27,323 nt of DNA from Clostridiales bacterium (GCA_024695545.1 JAILHZ010000075.1:1-27323), one strand, 5' to 3'. Numbered from the stretch's first letter, positions 10,729-19,200 are shown. The notes: generated by a model not told the origin, from the sequence alone. Numbers and translations: made by a program.

Positions 10729-12910
10729 ATTCGTCTTCTTCCGGTTCTTCATCGAATGAATATTCCGAGGCTTTGAATACGATATGGAATTCGGAGCCCT
10801 TTCCTTCGTCACTCTCGACCCAGATCTTTCCGCCGTGCTTATCCATGATGCTCTTGACGATGGAAAGACCAAGTCCGGATCCGGTCTTGTTGATGCCGGA
10901 ATTCTCGGCCCGGTAGAAACGGTCGAATACGTAGGGGACTTCGTTGGCGGGGATGCCGACGCCGTTATCCTTGATCAGGACCTCGACGGCGTTGCCGCCG
11001 AGCATGGCCGGGTCATCGTAACGGTGGCAGGTGATGTCGATGATGCCGTTTTCATGTGTGTACTTCATGGCGTTGACAATGATGTTTTCAAAAACGCGGA
11101 GAAGCTTCTTCGGATCGCCGTCGATTAGAAGATCGTCATCCTCCGGAGCATAGAAGTGCATGACTTTATCGGTGCCCTCGCACTCAGCGTGATAAAGCTG
11201 GAACAGATCGCCCACCATCTCCTTGACGCTGATTGGCATCTTTTCGATCGTGTCATTCTCGGATTCCATACGGGTCAGCTGTACAAGGTCGGAAATGAGC
11301 TGCTCCATCTGCACGCTTCGTGTATGCATGTTGCTTAAGTACTGGATCTCCTGCTCGCGGGAAAGCGGTTCCTTGGCATTGAGCATCAGCTCCACATAGC
11401 CGCGGATCGCGGTGATCGGAGTACGAAGATCGTGGGAAACGTTGGACATCATCTTCTTTCTGGCTTCCTCGTTCTCCAGCAGTTTCTCGTGGTTGTGCAG
11501 AAGATCCTGATTTACTCGGGTGATGTATTTCGTTTTCTCTTCGACGGCGCTGGCGAGGTTCCGGTTATTATCCTCGAGCTTCTCATATGTGTGAACATAG
11601 TCCATAACGAAGTACAGCGTGAAGCCTACGGCCATGAATATCAGCAGGAATGCATGAAGCGTGATATAGACGAAATACTGGCTCCGGATGAAACATGAGA
11701 AATGCATCGCTACAGAGAGAATGGCAGAACATACATAGAGATATTTGCCGTGTTCAAACCGCTTCGTCATATAGAAAACACGGAAGAGGTTAAAGATGTT
11801 GGTCAAAAGGACAAATACCATGTTCGCGACCACCGATGACCGCAGATAAAGAACACTCGGGAAGCACCAGAAGGTAAGAAGGTAGCAGCACGTCAGCATC
11901 GAGAACAGCGTGATCTCGAAGAAACGCAGAGTGTCAAAGAGTTTGCTGGTTCCTCTCGGATAAAGAGAGAAGAAGAAAAGATATGCGAAGTAGTTGGCAA
12001 AGATCAGTAATGTGATCGTGATGAGTTTGTTCCAGTTTCCGGGAAGTAACGTTACCATAGGTGAGAAGATCTCATAGAGAATCTCACAGCCGAACATCAG
12101 AAGGAAAAAACGGAATTTGGCTTTGCCGTTAAAAGTCTTCGAGATGTAATGTCCGCCGATGGCGAAGAATACCCAGAAAGCAAAAAGAACGGTAAGGTAC
12201 ATACGCACGGAGTACTCGATCGTACCGAGCGTGGCAGTCGAAGCAATACATGGACTGCAGAGGATGCCGCCATACGGAGAAGAATAGTTGGCACAGCCGA
12301 TTACGATCTCGACCTTGCCGTTTTCCGGCTCAAGCTGGATATCGGTGCAGACCTGAGCCGGCTCGTAGATATCCTTGGAATTGGAAACGGTACCATAGTG
12401 GCGGACAGCCTTGCCATTTACCCAGATCGTAGCGGACTGGGCAATATCGGGAATGTTCAGCGTAATATAGTCGACAGACTGGTTCAGGACGAGCTCGATC
12501 CTGTATGTGCCGACGCCGAAATGCCCCATCTTCTTAACATCCTGGCCGAATGAATAGAGTTCGGCGGAATCTCCGAGATCGGACCATCCGTCAGAAGAAA
12601 TCGAAACACTTTCGTAGTATGGATAACGGAGTTTACTGGTCTCAAGACGGCTGACACGGATCATCTCCGGGGTCAGAAGACGGTCCGGATAGAACTCCCA
12701 GCCTTTCTCAAGGGTGACCGGAGTTCCTTTCGTCTCGTTCCAGTAGGTGAGGTTGACGGCGCCGGAGATCGTATATGAAAAATCGCTGCCCCGTCTCTGG
12801 TTGATCAAAAGAAAAGCCAGAGACGAAACAACGATTGCAATGATCAAAAGCATCGCGGATATGCCGAGAGAATAACGCGGTTTTTCAACTCTTTCTTTAT
12901 CAGACGACAT
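10727..12910 (-). CDS. Sensor histidine kinase with 7TMR-DISM-like sensor
   Basis: This 727-residue kinase has a first membrane helix at about 16-37. An outside domain spans about 40-225; its segments GWEFYPD, HFGVGTYRIEL, LNIPDIAQSATIWVNGKAV and HYG resemble the galactose-binding-like DISM extracellular fold. About seven membrane helices follow (235-437), then a coiled coil (440-485). The kinase core has the H box MMSNVSHDLRTPITA (phospho-acceptor H493), N box ENIIVNAMKY, G1 DNGVGIP, F box DRFYRAENS and G2 GSGLGLSIVKS. The C-terminus is acidic. In known 7TMR-DISM proteins the outer domain is proposed to bind carbohydrate-like ligands; the ligand here is unknown. It follows its response regulator by 30 nt in the same operon. 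Confidence 0.9.
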   Translation of the reverse strand: MSSDKERVEKPRYSLGISAMLLIIAIVVSSLAFLLINQRRGSDFSYTISGAVNLTYWNETKGTPVTLEKGWEFYPDRLLTPEMIRVSRLETSKLRYPYYESVSISSDGWSDLGDSAELYSFGQDVKKMGHFGVGTYRIELVLNQSVDYITLNIPDIAQSATIWVNGKAVRHYGTVSNSKDIYEPAQVCTDIQLEPENGKVEIVIGCANYSSPYGGILCSPCIASTATLGTIEYSVRMYLTVLFAFWVFFAIGGHYISKTFNGKAKFRFFLLMFGCEILYEIFSPMVTLLPGNWNKLITITLLIFANYFAYLFFFSLYPRGTSKLFDTLRFFEITLFSMLTCCYLLTFWCFPSVLYLRSSVVANMVFVLLTNIFNLFRVFYMTKRFEHGKYLYVCSAILSVAMHFSCFIRSQYFVYITLHAFLLIFMAVGFTLYFVMDYVHTYEKLEDNNRNLASAVEEKTKYITRVNQDLLHNHEKLLENEEARKKMMSNVSHDLRTPITAIRGYVELMLNAKEPLSREQEIQYLSNMHTRSVQMEQLISDLVQLTRMESENDTIEKMPISVKEMVGDLFQLYHAECEGTDKVMHFYAPEDDDLLIDGDPKKLLRVFENIIVNAMKYTHENGIIDITCHRYDDPAMLGGNAVEVLIKDNGVGIPANEVPYVFDRFYRAENSGINKTGSGLGLSIVKSIMDKHGGKIWVESDEGKGSEFHIVFKASEYSFDEEPEEDE

Positions 12911-12940
12911 AACAGCAAAAACCTGCGCTTCCGGAAAAGA

Positions 12941-13648
12941 TTACTCGGCGCGCATGGTATTACGGATCGGCGGGTAGGTAAAGGAGTAACCGGAACCCCA
13001 CTCAGTCTTAACGAACTGAACGGTCGGATCGGCTTTCTCCATCTTCTTACGAAGATAACTGATGTTAACCATGACGAGGTGGTTGTCACACAGTCCGTCA
13101 TCACCCCATACATGAGAGTAGATGCGGGCGAAAGGAACGATTACGTTCGGTGTCTCAGCGAGCAGACGCAGGATATCGAACTCACGATTGGTCAGATGAA
13201 CCGGTACGTCATTCAGAGTAACTTCACGAGTCTTAACATTCATGGTCAGCGGCGGGAATTCCATAAGGAAACCGTCTCTTGTCATGTTGCGGCGGATGTG
13301 CGCGGAAATGCGCGCGGAGAGCTCCGGAAGGTTGTACGGCTTAGTCATATAGTCGTCACCGCCGGCCTTGAAACCGGTGATCTTGTCTTCCAGCTGATCC
13401 TTCGCGGAAAGGAAGATGATCGGAGCCTGAGAGTATACGTGGATCTTCGACGGAAGATCATATGCATTTCCATCTGGAAGCATGATGTCCAGAACGATAC
13501 AGTCGTAGGAGTTTGTCTCTACCTTCTGGAGCGTCTGTGCGATATTGGTGGCTACGGATACGTCATAGCCCTCGTTGGTCAGGAATGAGCGGTTGATCTC
13601 TAAGATGTCGGTGTCGTCGTCAACCAGTAGAATTCGATGTTTTGCCAT
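12941..13648 (-). CDS. OmpR/PhoB-family response regulator
   Basis: This is a 235-residue two-component regulator. The receiver domain (1-120) has the acidic pocket DDD (10-12), phospho-acceptor D54 in VLDIMLPDG, the SAKD switch region and K103 in MTKPYN. The winged-helix DNA-binding domain (about 130-230) shows LTNREFDILRLLAE, the transactivation loop around VIVPFARIYSHVWGDDG, recognition helix LVMVNISYLRKKME and the wing GSGYSF. A longer frame begins 12 codons upstream, but AAGGA is placed 9 nt before the ATG at 13648, giving the typical N-terminus MAKHRILLVDDD. It is the first gene of the pair with the histidine kinase. Confidence 0.94.
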   Translation of the reverse strand: MAKHRILLVDDDTDILEINRSFLTNEGYDVSVATNIAQTLQKVETNSYDCIVLDIMLPDGNAYDLPSKIHVYSQAPIIFLSAKDQLEDKITGFKAGGDDYMTKPYNLPELSARISAHIRRNMTRDGFLMEFPPLTMNVKTREVTLNDVPVHLTNREFDILRLLAETPNVIVPFARIYSHVWGDDGLCDNHLVMVNISYLRKKMEKADPTVQFVKTEWGSGYSFTYPPIRNTMRAE

Positions 13649-13803
13649 TTTGCACCATCCTTTTTGAAAGTCATGTACCCGCATTGCGGGATCCCCAAAA
13701 TTTACAACAACAAAAAAACTTGTGTTCTTTTGCCATTATACATTTCTCAAAGAAAAAAAGAAAGCAAAAATACGAAGAAAAGATGTAGATTTTGTAAACT
13801 CGA
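13649..13803 (-). promoter_or_regulatory. Leader and tentative promoter of the two-component operon
   Basis: No gene is seen. On the minus strand a perfect TATAAT lies at 13735-13740, without a convincing -35 at 17 nt. A small CCCGC/GCGGG hairpin near 13679-13691 lies in the presumed leader just upstream of the ribosome site. Confidence 0.35.
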
Positions 13804-13832
13804 TGGAAAACGCCCGTTATATGTGTTAATAT
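13804..13832 (+). promoter_or_regulatory. Extended -10 promoter of dinB
   Basis: TGGAAA (13804-13809) lies 17 nt before TAATAT (13827-13832), which is preceded by TG at 13824-13825, giving TGT-TAATAT. Confidence 0.6.
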
Positions 13833-13836
13833 AAAA

Positions 13837-13850
13837 CAAACAAACGTTTG
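13837..13850. promoter_or_regulatory. Putative LexA (SOS) box in front of dinB
   Basis: CAAACAAACGTTTG matches the Gram-positive LexA consensus CGAACRNRYGTTYG at 13 of 14 positions; only the second base (A for G) differs. It covers the predicted transcription start, just downstream of the -10, a position where LexA would block initiation. The consensus is known from Bacillus; its use here is inferred. Confidence 0.5.
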
Positions 13851-13865
13851 GTAAGGAGAGCGCAG

Positions 13866-15107
13866 ATGGCGGAACGTCATATTCTGCATGTGGATCAGAA
13901 CTGTTTTTATGCGTCAGTAGAGATGAAGAGTCATCCGGAGTGGCGGAATATTCCCATGGCTGTCGGCGGGGACAGTGAGCAGCGTCACGGGATCATTCTG
14001 GCGAAGAATCCCCTTGCCCAGGCGTGTGGCGTCAAGACAGCGGAAGCGATCTGGCAGTCGAAGCAGAAGTGCCCTGATCTTCTGGTCGTTCCTGCGCACT
14101 TTGACCAATATGTCTATTACTCCGACCGTATCCGTGAGATGTTCCTGCAGTATACCGATATCGTTGAACCTTTCGGACTCGATGAGTGCTGGCTCGATGT
14201 AACTGATTCGAATATGGGGACTCCGGAGGAGATCGCCGACGAGATCCGTACCCGTGTGAGGGAAGAACTGGGGCTTACCTGTTCTGTCGGCGTCAGCTTT
14301 AATAAATCCTTTGCAAAACTGGGGTCGGACTACAAGAAGCCGGATGCCACGACTGTAATCACAAGAGATAACTATAAGACGATCGTCTGGCCGCTTCCTG
14401 TGTCGGATCTTCTTTTCGTCGGGAAAGCAACGAGTGCCGCGCTGACCAGGATGAATGTCCGCACGATCGGGGATCTTGCGGCATTATCACCGGACTTTGC
14501 TGTCTCTGTGCTCGGGAAAAACGGACATTATCTGTGGAGAAGTGCCAACGGACTGGATGATGATCCGGTGAATCCCGCATCTTATGTGCGCCCCCTGAAG
14601 TCGGTCGGAAACAGTACGACACCGCCGCGTGATATGGTGAACAGGGAGGATGTGTGGAAGGTGATCTGTTCTCTTTCTGCGCAGGTTGCATCCCGGCTTC
14701 GTAAACATCACTTCTTTGCGGGTACGGTTGTGATCTGGGTCAGGGATACAGACCTGAAATCGTATGAGAAACAGCGTGCTCTTCCGGCTGAAACGAATGA
14801 GGAGAAGGAGATCGCGAAACTGGCGATGGAGCTTTTTGATGAGAGTTATGACTGGCATGCGCCCCTTCGCAGTTTCGGCGTCCGCACGACCCATCTTTCC
14901 GATGAAGAGGATTATCACCAGATGACGATCTTCGAGAATGCGGAGAAGATCAGAAAAGAGAATCAGGTCAATCAGACGGTAGATGAGCTTCGCGCCAGAT
15001 ACGGGTATAATATCGTCATGAGAGGGACCCAGCTCGAGGGGAAGAATGACCTTTCCCCGCAAGACCGGGAGGAGCATCCGCACGGCGGGTTTCAGGAGGA
15101 TCTGTGA
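13866..15107 (+). CDS. dinB: Y-family translesion DNA polymerase
   Basis: This 413-residue error-prone polymerase belongs to the DinB/ImpB/UmuC family. The catalytic acidic residues are in HVDQNCFYASVE (D10) and GLDECWLDV (D106, E107). Palm-domain segments include CSVGVSFNKSFAKLGSDYKKP, and the thumb HhH region is MNVRTIGDLAALSPDF. A QMTIF pentapeptide (352-356), after the little-finger domain, resembles a sliding-clamp binding motif. An in-frame TTG at 13848 overlaps the control region; AAGGAG (13853-13858), 7 nt before the ATG at 13866, fixes the start. The last four bases overlap the next gene. Whether it is closer to Pol IV or to a UmuC-type enzyme cannot be decided here; the C-terminal tail is polar and low in recognisable motifs. 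Confidence 0.93.
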   Translation: MAERHILHVDQNCFYASVEMKSHPEWRNIPMAVGGDSEQRHGIILAKNPLAQACGVKTAEAIWQSKQKCPDLLVVPAHFDQYVYYSDRIREMFLQYTDIVEPFGLDECWLDVTDSNMGTPEEIADEIRTRVREELGLTCSVGVSFNKSFAKLGSDYKKPDATTVITRDNYKTIVWPLPVSDLLFVGKATSAALTRMNVRTIGDLAALSPDFAVSVLGKNGHYLWRSANGLDDDPVNPASYVRPLKSVGNSTTPPRDMVNREDVWKVICSLSAQVASRLRKHHFFAGTVVIWVRDTDLKSYEKQRALPAETNEEKEIAKLAMELFDESYDWHAPLRSFGVRTTHLSDEEDYHQMTIFENAEKIRKENQVNQTVDELRARYGYNIVMRGTQLEGKNDLSPQDREEHPHGGFQEDL

Positions 15108-16024
15108 GATATAGAAGTGCCAATGAATATTACCGTTCCATTTATGGCCGGAAGGTCTACCGCATCGCACTGGATGCCGGCTGCACCTGTCCGAACCGTG
15201 ACGGTACGCTCGGGTACGGAGGCTGCATATTCTGCAGCGGATCCGGTTCGGGTGAATTTGCCGCTGACCGCGCGCTTCCGATCCGTGAACAGCTCGAACA
15301 GGCCAAGGCGAAGGTCCGGGCCAAGTCGGATTCGGATATGTATATCGCGTATTTCCAGAACTTTACGAATACCTACGGCGATGAAGAAGAACTTCGTGCC
15401 AAATACGAAGAGGCTATCTCTGATCCGCAGGTAGCAGGGCTGTCGATCGCGACCCGGCCCGATGCCATTTCCAGGAAGATGTACTCTATCCTGGAAGAAC
15501 TTTCCGGAAAGACACATGTCTGGATAGAGCTCGGTCTTCAGACGATCCATGAGGCAACATCGAAGTGGATGAGGAGAGGATATGATCTTCCTGTATTTGA
15601 CGAGACCGTAATGCACTTAAGCCGTATTGACGGACTGGATGTGATCGTACACGTGATCCTGGACCTTCCCGGTGAGAGTGAAGGGATGATGCTCGATACG
15701 ATCAGACACTGCTGTGATCTTCCGATCCACGGAATCAAGATCGCGAATCTGAATGTGCTTTCCGGAACGGATCTGGCCCGTATTTATGAGAGTGAGCCGT
15801 TCCCGCTGATGGATATGGATACGTATATCAGTTTTCTCGGAAAAGTGGTCGAAAATCTCCGTGAGGACATCGTTGTCTACCGGATGACGGGAGACGGTGC
15901 GAAGAAAGCCCTGATCGCACCTTTGTGGGTCGCAGATAAGAGAAAGGTGCGAAACAGTATTGAGCACTATTTCCGGACACACGATATCGAACAGGGAAAG
16001 TGCTTTTCAAAAAGAGGCGGATAA
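15104..16024 (+). CDS. TIGR01212/YhcC-family radical SAM protein
   Basis: This 306-residue protein has the atypical N-terminal cluster motif of the YhcC group: DAGCTCPNRDGTLGYGGCIFC, with likely Fe-S ligands C29, C41 and C44 (C27 is an extra cysteine). Conserved segments follow: YIAYFQNFTNTYG, LSIATRPDA, WIELGLQTIHEATSKWMRRG, VHVILDLPGES and GIKIANLNVL. The biochemical role of the family is not established. It starts at GTG inside the dinB stop (GTGA overlap), so it is translationally coupled to the polymerase and probably shares its control. Its stop codon lies only 5 nt from the stop of the convergent permease gene. Confidence 0.9.
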   Translation: MRYRSANEYYRSIYGRKVYRIALDAGCTCPNRDGTLGYGGCIFCSGSGSGEFAADRALPIREQLEQAKAKVRAKSDSDMYIAYFQNFTNTYGDEEELRAKYEEAISDPQVAGLSIATRPDAISRKMYSILEELSGKTHVWIELGLQTIHEATSKWMRRGYDLPVFDETVMHLSRIDGLDVIVHVILDLPGESEGMMLDTIRHCCDLPIHGIKIANLNVLSGTDLARIYESEPFPLMDMDTYISFLGKVVENLREDIVVYRMTGDGAKKALIAPLWVADKRKVRNSIEHYFRTHDIEQGKCFSKRGG

Positions 16025-16029
16025 AAGCA

Positions 16030-17586
16030 TTACTGGATATCTTTACGGATGAATGCGTCGTACGCGATAAGGAAGAGTATGAATACCAGTATGGCGAGAT
16101 AGATAAGTGAGAATGAAAGCGGCTGGGAACTGCTTGTGATTCCGAGCATTCCGGCATCTTCTGCGTCAACGAAACCGCTCAGTTTCAGATACGGAAAGAC
16201 CTTCGATACCAGATCCATGTTCGAAGACGGCAGAAAATCGATCCAGCGCTTATGCCCGAAAAGATCCACCAGTGAAGAAGTTATTCCGGTCGACAGTACA
16301 AGTCCGGTCGAAACACCGACCGCGATGCCGGTATTTCTCGTCAGACAGGAGATCGTAAAGGCGGCAAGCAGATAGACGAACAGAGAGATGTTGTCTGCAA
16401 GGAAGAAAAGAAGCGTGAACAGGTAATTCGGCATGATCTGTACTGTGCCTCCCGAGCAGTAATAGTACGGGGACAGCGAGGAAAAACCGAAGGAGATGCC
16501 TGTGGCAATCGTTGTGAATGCTGTGATCAGGATGCTTCCCGCGAGGGTCCAGGTGAAGAGTGCCAGAAGCTTTGCGGTAAAGATCTTCCATCTTTTGACC
16601 GGAGCGATGATCAGGGACTTGATCGATCCTGTCGCCACCTCCTGCGAGATACTGGAGCCGGCAATAATGACGAGCATGATCACCAGAAGAAATCTTGCCA
16701 TACGCAGCGCGATCTGACGGGTGATGGTGGCGCGTGAGGTGCGCTCGGATGTCAGGCAGCCGTGGGAGATCTGGTAATCCAGGATCAAAATGGAGTTCTG
16801 GAGCTGTTCTTTTCGCTCGGAAGTAAGCGGAAGCAGAGAAGCGTTCTCTTCGTAAACGCCCATTTGCAGATTCTCCTTGTACTTATCGCAAAGGCGGATA
16901 GCATCCGCGATCTTTTCTGCTTCTGACTGCGTCATCGTGCCTTCGGGATCCAGCTCCGAAAGGCGTCTGGCGATAGTCGTCTGAGTATTGTTTTCGGAAC
17001 CGTTCTGTCTTTCAACGAGTTCGACATAGGCGCTATAGTTGTGATAGAAGAAGGCTTCCTTGGCAAGATCCAGTGATTCTGACGCAAGGGAGTACGCCTG
17101 ATACCAATTGCTGCTTCTTCTTGAGAACGGCACCAGATTCAGTTCGCAGAGATCCTGGTATGTTTTCAGATAGCTGTAGAAAGCGTTACTGGAAAGATAG
17201 GTGGCATCAATCGGGTATCTGTCGAAATCGTAGTTGGCAAGGACAGCGTTATAGCAGCTGAGATTCGAGTAACTGTATACCAGATCTTCTTCCAGTTTCA
17301 GTTTCGTGGCGAAAAGCTCAACCGTCTGATTCTCAACGGTAAACCGAAGTGTCTCGTGCTCGACATATTTGTTCGGATCCCCCAGCGTGTTCTTCTCCGT
17401 GTCTCTCCGCTTGGTAATTTCGGTCTTGCTGAATACGCTTTCGTCTAGGGATTGCTCCGCAGGTGTTCTTGCGAGAAACGGGATCACGAAAGATGTGACA
17501 GACATAAGGATCACAAGGATCCATACGGAGATCTTCCTCGAGAGCTTGATCATCTCATTTGTGTAAAGTGCAAGGATCTTACTCAA
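16030..17586 (-). CDS. ABC-2 type transporter permease with large outside domain
   Basis: This is a 518-residue permease. The first membrane helix (about residues 17-39) is followed by a long hydrophilic region (about 40-285) predicted outside the membrane, then about five helices in the C-terminal half, including RMARFLLVIMLVIIAGSSIS and the cytoplasmic TGSIKSLIIAPVKRWKIFTAK typical of ABC-2 exporters. The longest frame runs 63 codons further upstream, but that part overlaps the ATPase gene and is out of frame with it. The start chosen is TTG at 17584-17586, which overlaps the ATPase stop; GGAGG lies 8 nt before it. Gene order and overlap point to a complex with the upstream ATPase. The substrate is unknown; bacteriocin- or peptide-resistance systems often have this build. 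Confidence 0.85.
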   Translation of the reverse strand: MSKILALYTNEMIKLSRKISVWILVILMSVTSFVIPFLARTPAEQSLDESVFSKTEITKRRDTEKNTLGDPNKYVEHETLRFTVENQTVELFATKLKLEEDLVYSYSNLSCYNAVLANYDFDRYPIDATYLSSNAFYSYLKTYQDLCELNLVPFSRRSSNWYQAYSLASESLDLAKEAFFYHNYSAYVELVERQNGSENNTQTTIARRLSELDPEGTMTQSEAEKIADAIRLCDKYKENLQMGVYEENASLLPLTSERKEQLQNSILILDYQISHGCLTSERTSRATITRQIALRMARFLLVIMLVIIAGSSISQEVATGSIKSLIIAPVKRWKIFTAKLLALFTWTLAGSILITAFTTIATGISFGFSSLSPYYYCSGGTVQIMPNYLFTLLFFLADNISLFVYLLAAFTISCLTRNTGIAVGVSTGLVLSTGITSSLVDLFGHKRWIDFLPSSNMDLVSKVFPYLKLSGFVDAEDAGMLGITSSSQPLSFSLIYLAILVFILFLIAYDAFIRKDIQ

Positions 17587-18520
17587 CGTCGATACCTCCT
17601 CCTGTGATCTCGAGGAAAGCATCCTCCAGAGAAGATTCGAGTTTCTGAACGCCGAGAATATCCGATCCGGAGGCGACCAGCGAGCGGACGCATTCGTTGA
17701 TCTGGGATTCTTCGATCTCGATGTCGAGCGTGTCAGAACCGATGTTGCTGATACGGTTCGGGTACTGTTCCGCAAGGATCTCTTTTGCTTTTGCTGGGTT
17801 TGAGGTCTTTATTCTGTAGACAGAAGAGTTCTGTGCCCGATGCATCAGGTCATCGATGGAACAGATCTGGAGAAGTTTGCCGTGGTTGATAATACCGATG
17901 CGGTCGCACATCAGCTGCATCTCGCTGAGAAGGTGACTGGAGACCATAACGGCGACTCCTTCGTCGTGGGCAAGGTGTTTCAGAATATCACGCAGCTGAT
18001 GGATGCCTGCCGGATCAAGACCATTCGTCGGTTCATCGAGTATCAGTACTTTCGGCCGGTTCAGCATCGCCTGGGCCAGACCGATGCGCTGCTTCATGCC
18101 AAGGGAATACTTCTTGATCGGATCATTTGCTCGCTCGGTAAGTCCGACCATCTCGATGACTTCGCTGATCCTTTCCTCGGTAACCCCTTTGTGCAGACGC
18201 GCATACATTTTCAGATTCAATCGTGCGGATAAGGAGTTGTACATCTCGGGGTTTTCGACGATGCCGCCGATAGATGACATAGCGGCTTCGTAATGTGTCT
18301 TTCGGTTATACCCGTTAATGATGATCGTTCCTTCATCCGGACGGAAGAAGCCCATGATCATCTTGATGATCGTGGTCTTTCCTGCGCCGTTAGGTCCGAG
18401 AAAACCGAACACTTCCCCCGGAAACAGGTCAAAAGAGACGTTATCCACAGCCTTCTTCTTTCCGAAGGTCTTGGTTACGTTCTCTATCTGTAAAGCTGGT
18501 TTTCTTTCGCTATCCGGCAT
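17579..18520 (-). CDS. ABC transporter ATP-binding protein (ABC-2 exporter)
   Basis: This 313-residue ATPase shows Walker A GPNGAGKT (42-49), the signature YSLGMKQR (138-145), Walker B VLILDE (158-163) with EPTNGLD, and an H loop SSHLLSEM. About 90 residues beyond the core (from 225) form a C-terminal domain usual in CcmA/bacitracin-type exporters. The layout fits drug or lantibiotic export ATPases. GAGGAG lies 5 nt before the ATG. Its stop overlaps the TTG start of the permease, so the two proteins are made in coupled fashion; the upstream gene ends 27 nt before it. Confidence 0.94.
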   Translation of the reverse strand: MPDSERKPALQIENVTKTFGKKKAVDNVSFDLFPGEVFGFLGPNGAGKTTIIKMIMGFFRPDEGTIIINGYNRKTHYEAAMSSIGGIVENPEMYNSLSARLNLKMYARLHKGVTEERISEVIEMVGLTERANDPIKKYSLGMKQRIGLAQAMLNRPKVLILDEPTNGLDPAGIHQLRDILKHLAHDEGVAVMVSSHLLSEMQLMCDRIGIINHGKLLQICSIDDLMHRAQNSSVYRIKTSNPAKAKEILAEQYPNRISNIGSDTLDIEIEESQINECVRSLVASGSDILGVQKLESSLEDAFLEITGGGIDVE

Positions 18521-18547
18521 CTTTGCTCCTCAAATTCTATCTGATGA

Positions 18548-19123
18548 TCAATAATCGCTGAATTCATTCATAGTGCTGTCTGCCTTGACGAGTTTCCATT
18601 CGCCGTCAATATGAAGGAAGACGAGCGAGTCTGTCGTATCGATCTCGTTCATTGTCTGTTTTCCGTTTTTGTCGGTATACTCGATCGTGGTTCTCGAATA
18701 TACGGAAACACTTGCGGACCCGTTATATATCTCGGAGATCTTGATCTCTACCGGGGTTTTCGTAACCGCAAGCGGACACATCTGCATAAAGAAGCTTTCT
18801 CTGAAAAAAGTCCAGCATTTGCTGATCTCGTTCTTGCGCACAGCTTCGTTATCGCAGAAGAAACGGTTCAAGGGCTCTGCCTGTGAAAGAAGGGCAGGGA
18901 GGATCTCGTCAGAATCTATGCCGTTCCAGGACCAGAAATCACTCCCGGAAGGGAACTGATACAGGCAGGAGGATTCTCTGGCATATTCGGAAGCCAGCTC
19001 ACGAACGGCCAATTTCTCTTTGCGGGTATTGGCTGCATCAACCAGCAGATAAACGGATAACCCCAACAGCACAACAATCAGAAGCAAGATTCCGCGATTG
19101 ATGTTTTGCCACCATTTCTTCAT
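18548..19123 (-). CDS. Membrane-anchored protein, first gene of the ABC operon
   Basis: This 191-residue protein has one N-terminal membrane helix (about residues 9-29, GILLLIVVLLGLSVYLLVD) and a soluble domain, probably outside. The C-terminal part (KISEIYNGSASVSVYSRTTI ... SLVFLHIDGEWKLVKADS) resembles the cone-shaped NTF2-like fold, where a late strand with DGEWK is common. This is a weak, pattern-level resemblance and no enzyme residues are evident. A frame extending 59 codons upstream exists, but GGAGG 7 nt before the ATG at 19123 sets the start. Position suggests an accessory or substrate-binding role for the exporter encoded behind it. Confidence 0.75.
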   Translation of the reverse strand: MKKWWQNINRGILLLIVVLLGLSVYLLVDAANTRKEKLAVRELASEYARESSCLYQFPSGSDFWSWNGIDSDEILPALLSQAEPLNRFFCDNEAVRKNEISKCWTFFRESFFMQMCPLAVTKTPVEIKISEIYNGSASVSVYSRTTIEYTDKNGKQTMNEIDTTDSLVFLHIDGEWKLVKADSTMNEFSDY

Positions 19124-19171
19124 GCAGCATCCTCCAGAAAAAGTTAGGTTTATTTTAACACATGGAAAATG

Positions 19172-19200
19172 AGTATAAAGTGACATTCGTGTCATATATA
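19172..19200 (-). promoter_or_regulatory. Promoter with inverted-repeat operator for the ABC operon
   Basis: Minus-strand TATACT (19172-19177) has a weak TATATA at the -35 position (19195-19200, spacer 17). The spacer is almost filled by a perfect inverted repeat, TGACA-TTCG-TGTCA (19181-19194). A poor -35 and a palindrome in the spacer are what a regulated promoter looks like. No candidate regulator gene is adjacent. Confidence 0.5.

Noticed and set aside
17587..17775. N-terminal extension of the permease
   Set aside because: These codons overlap the ATPase C-terminus out of frame and carry an arginine/serine-rich shadow sequence; the TTG at 17586 has a proper ribosome site.
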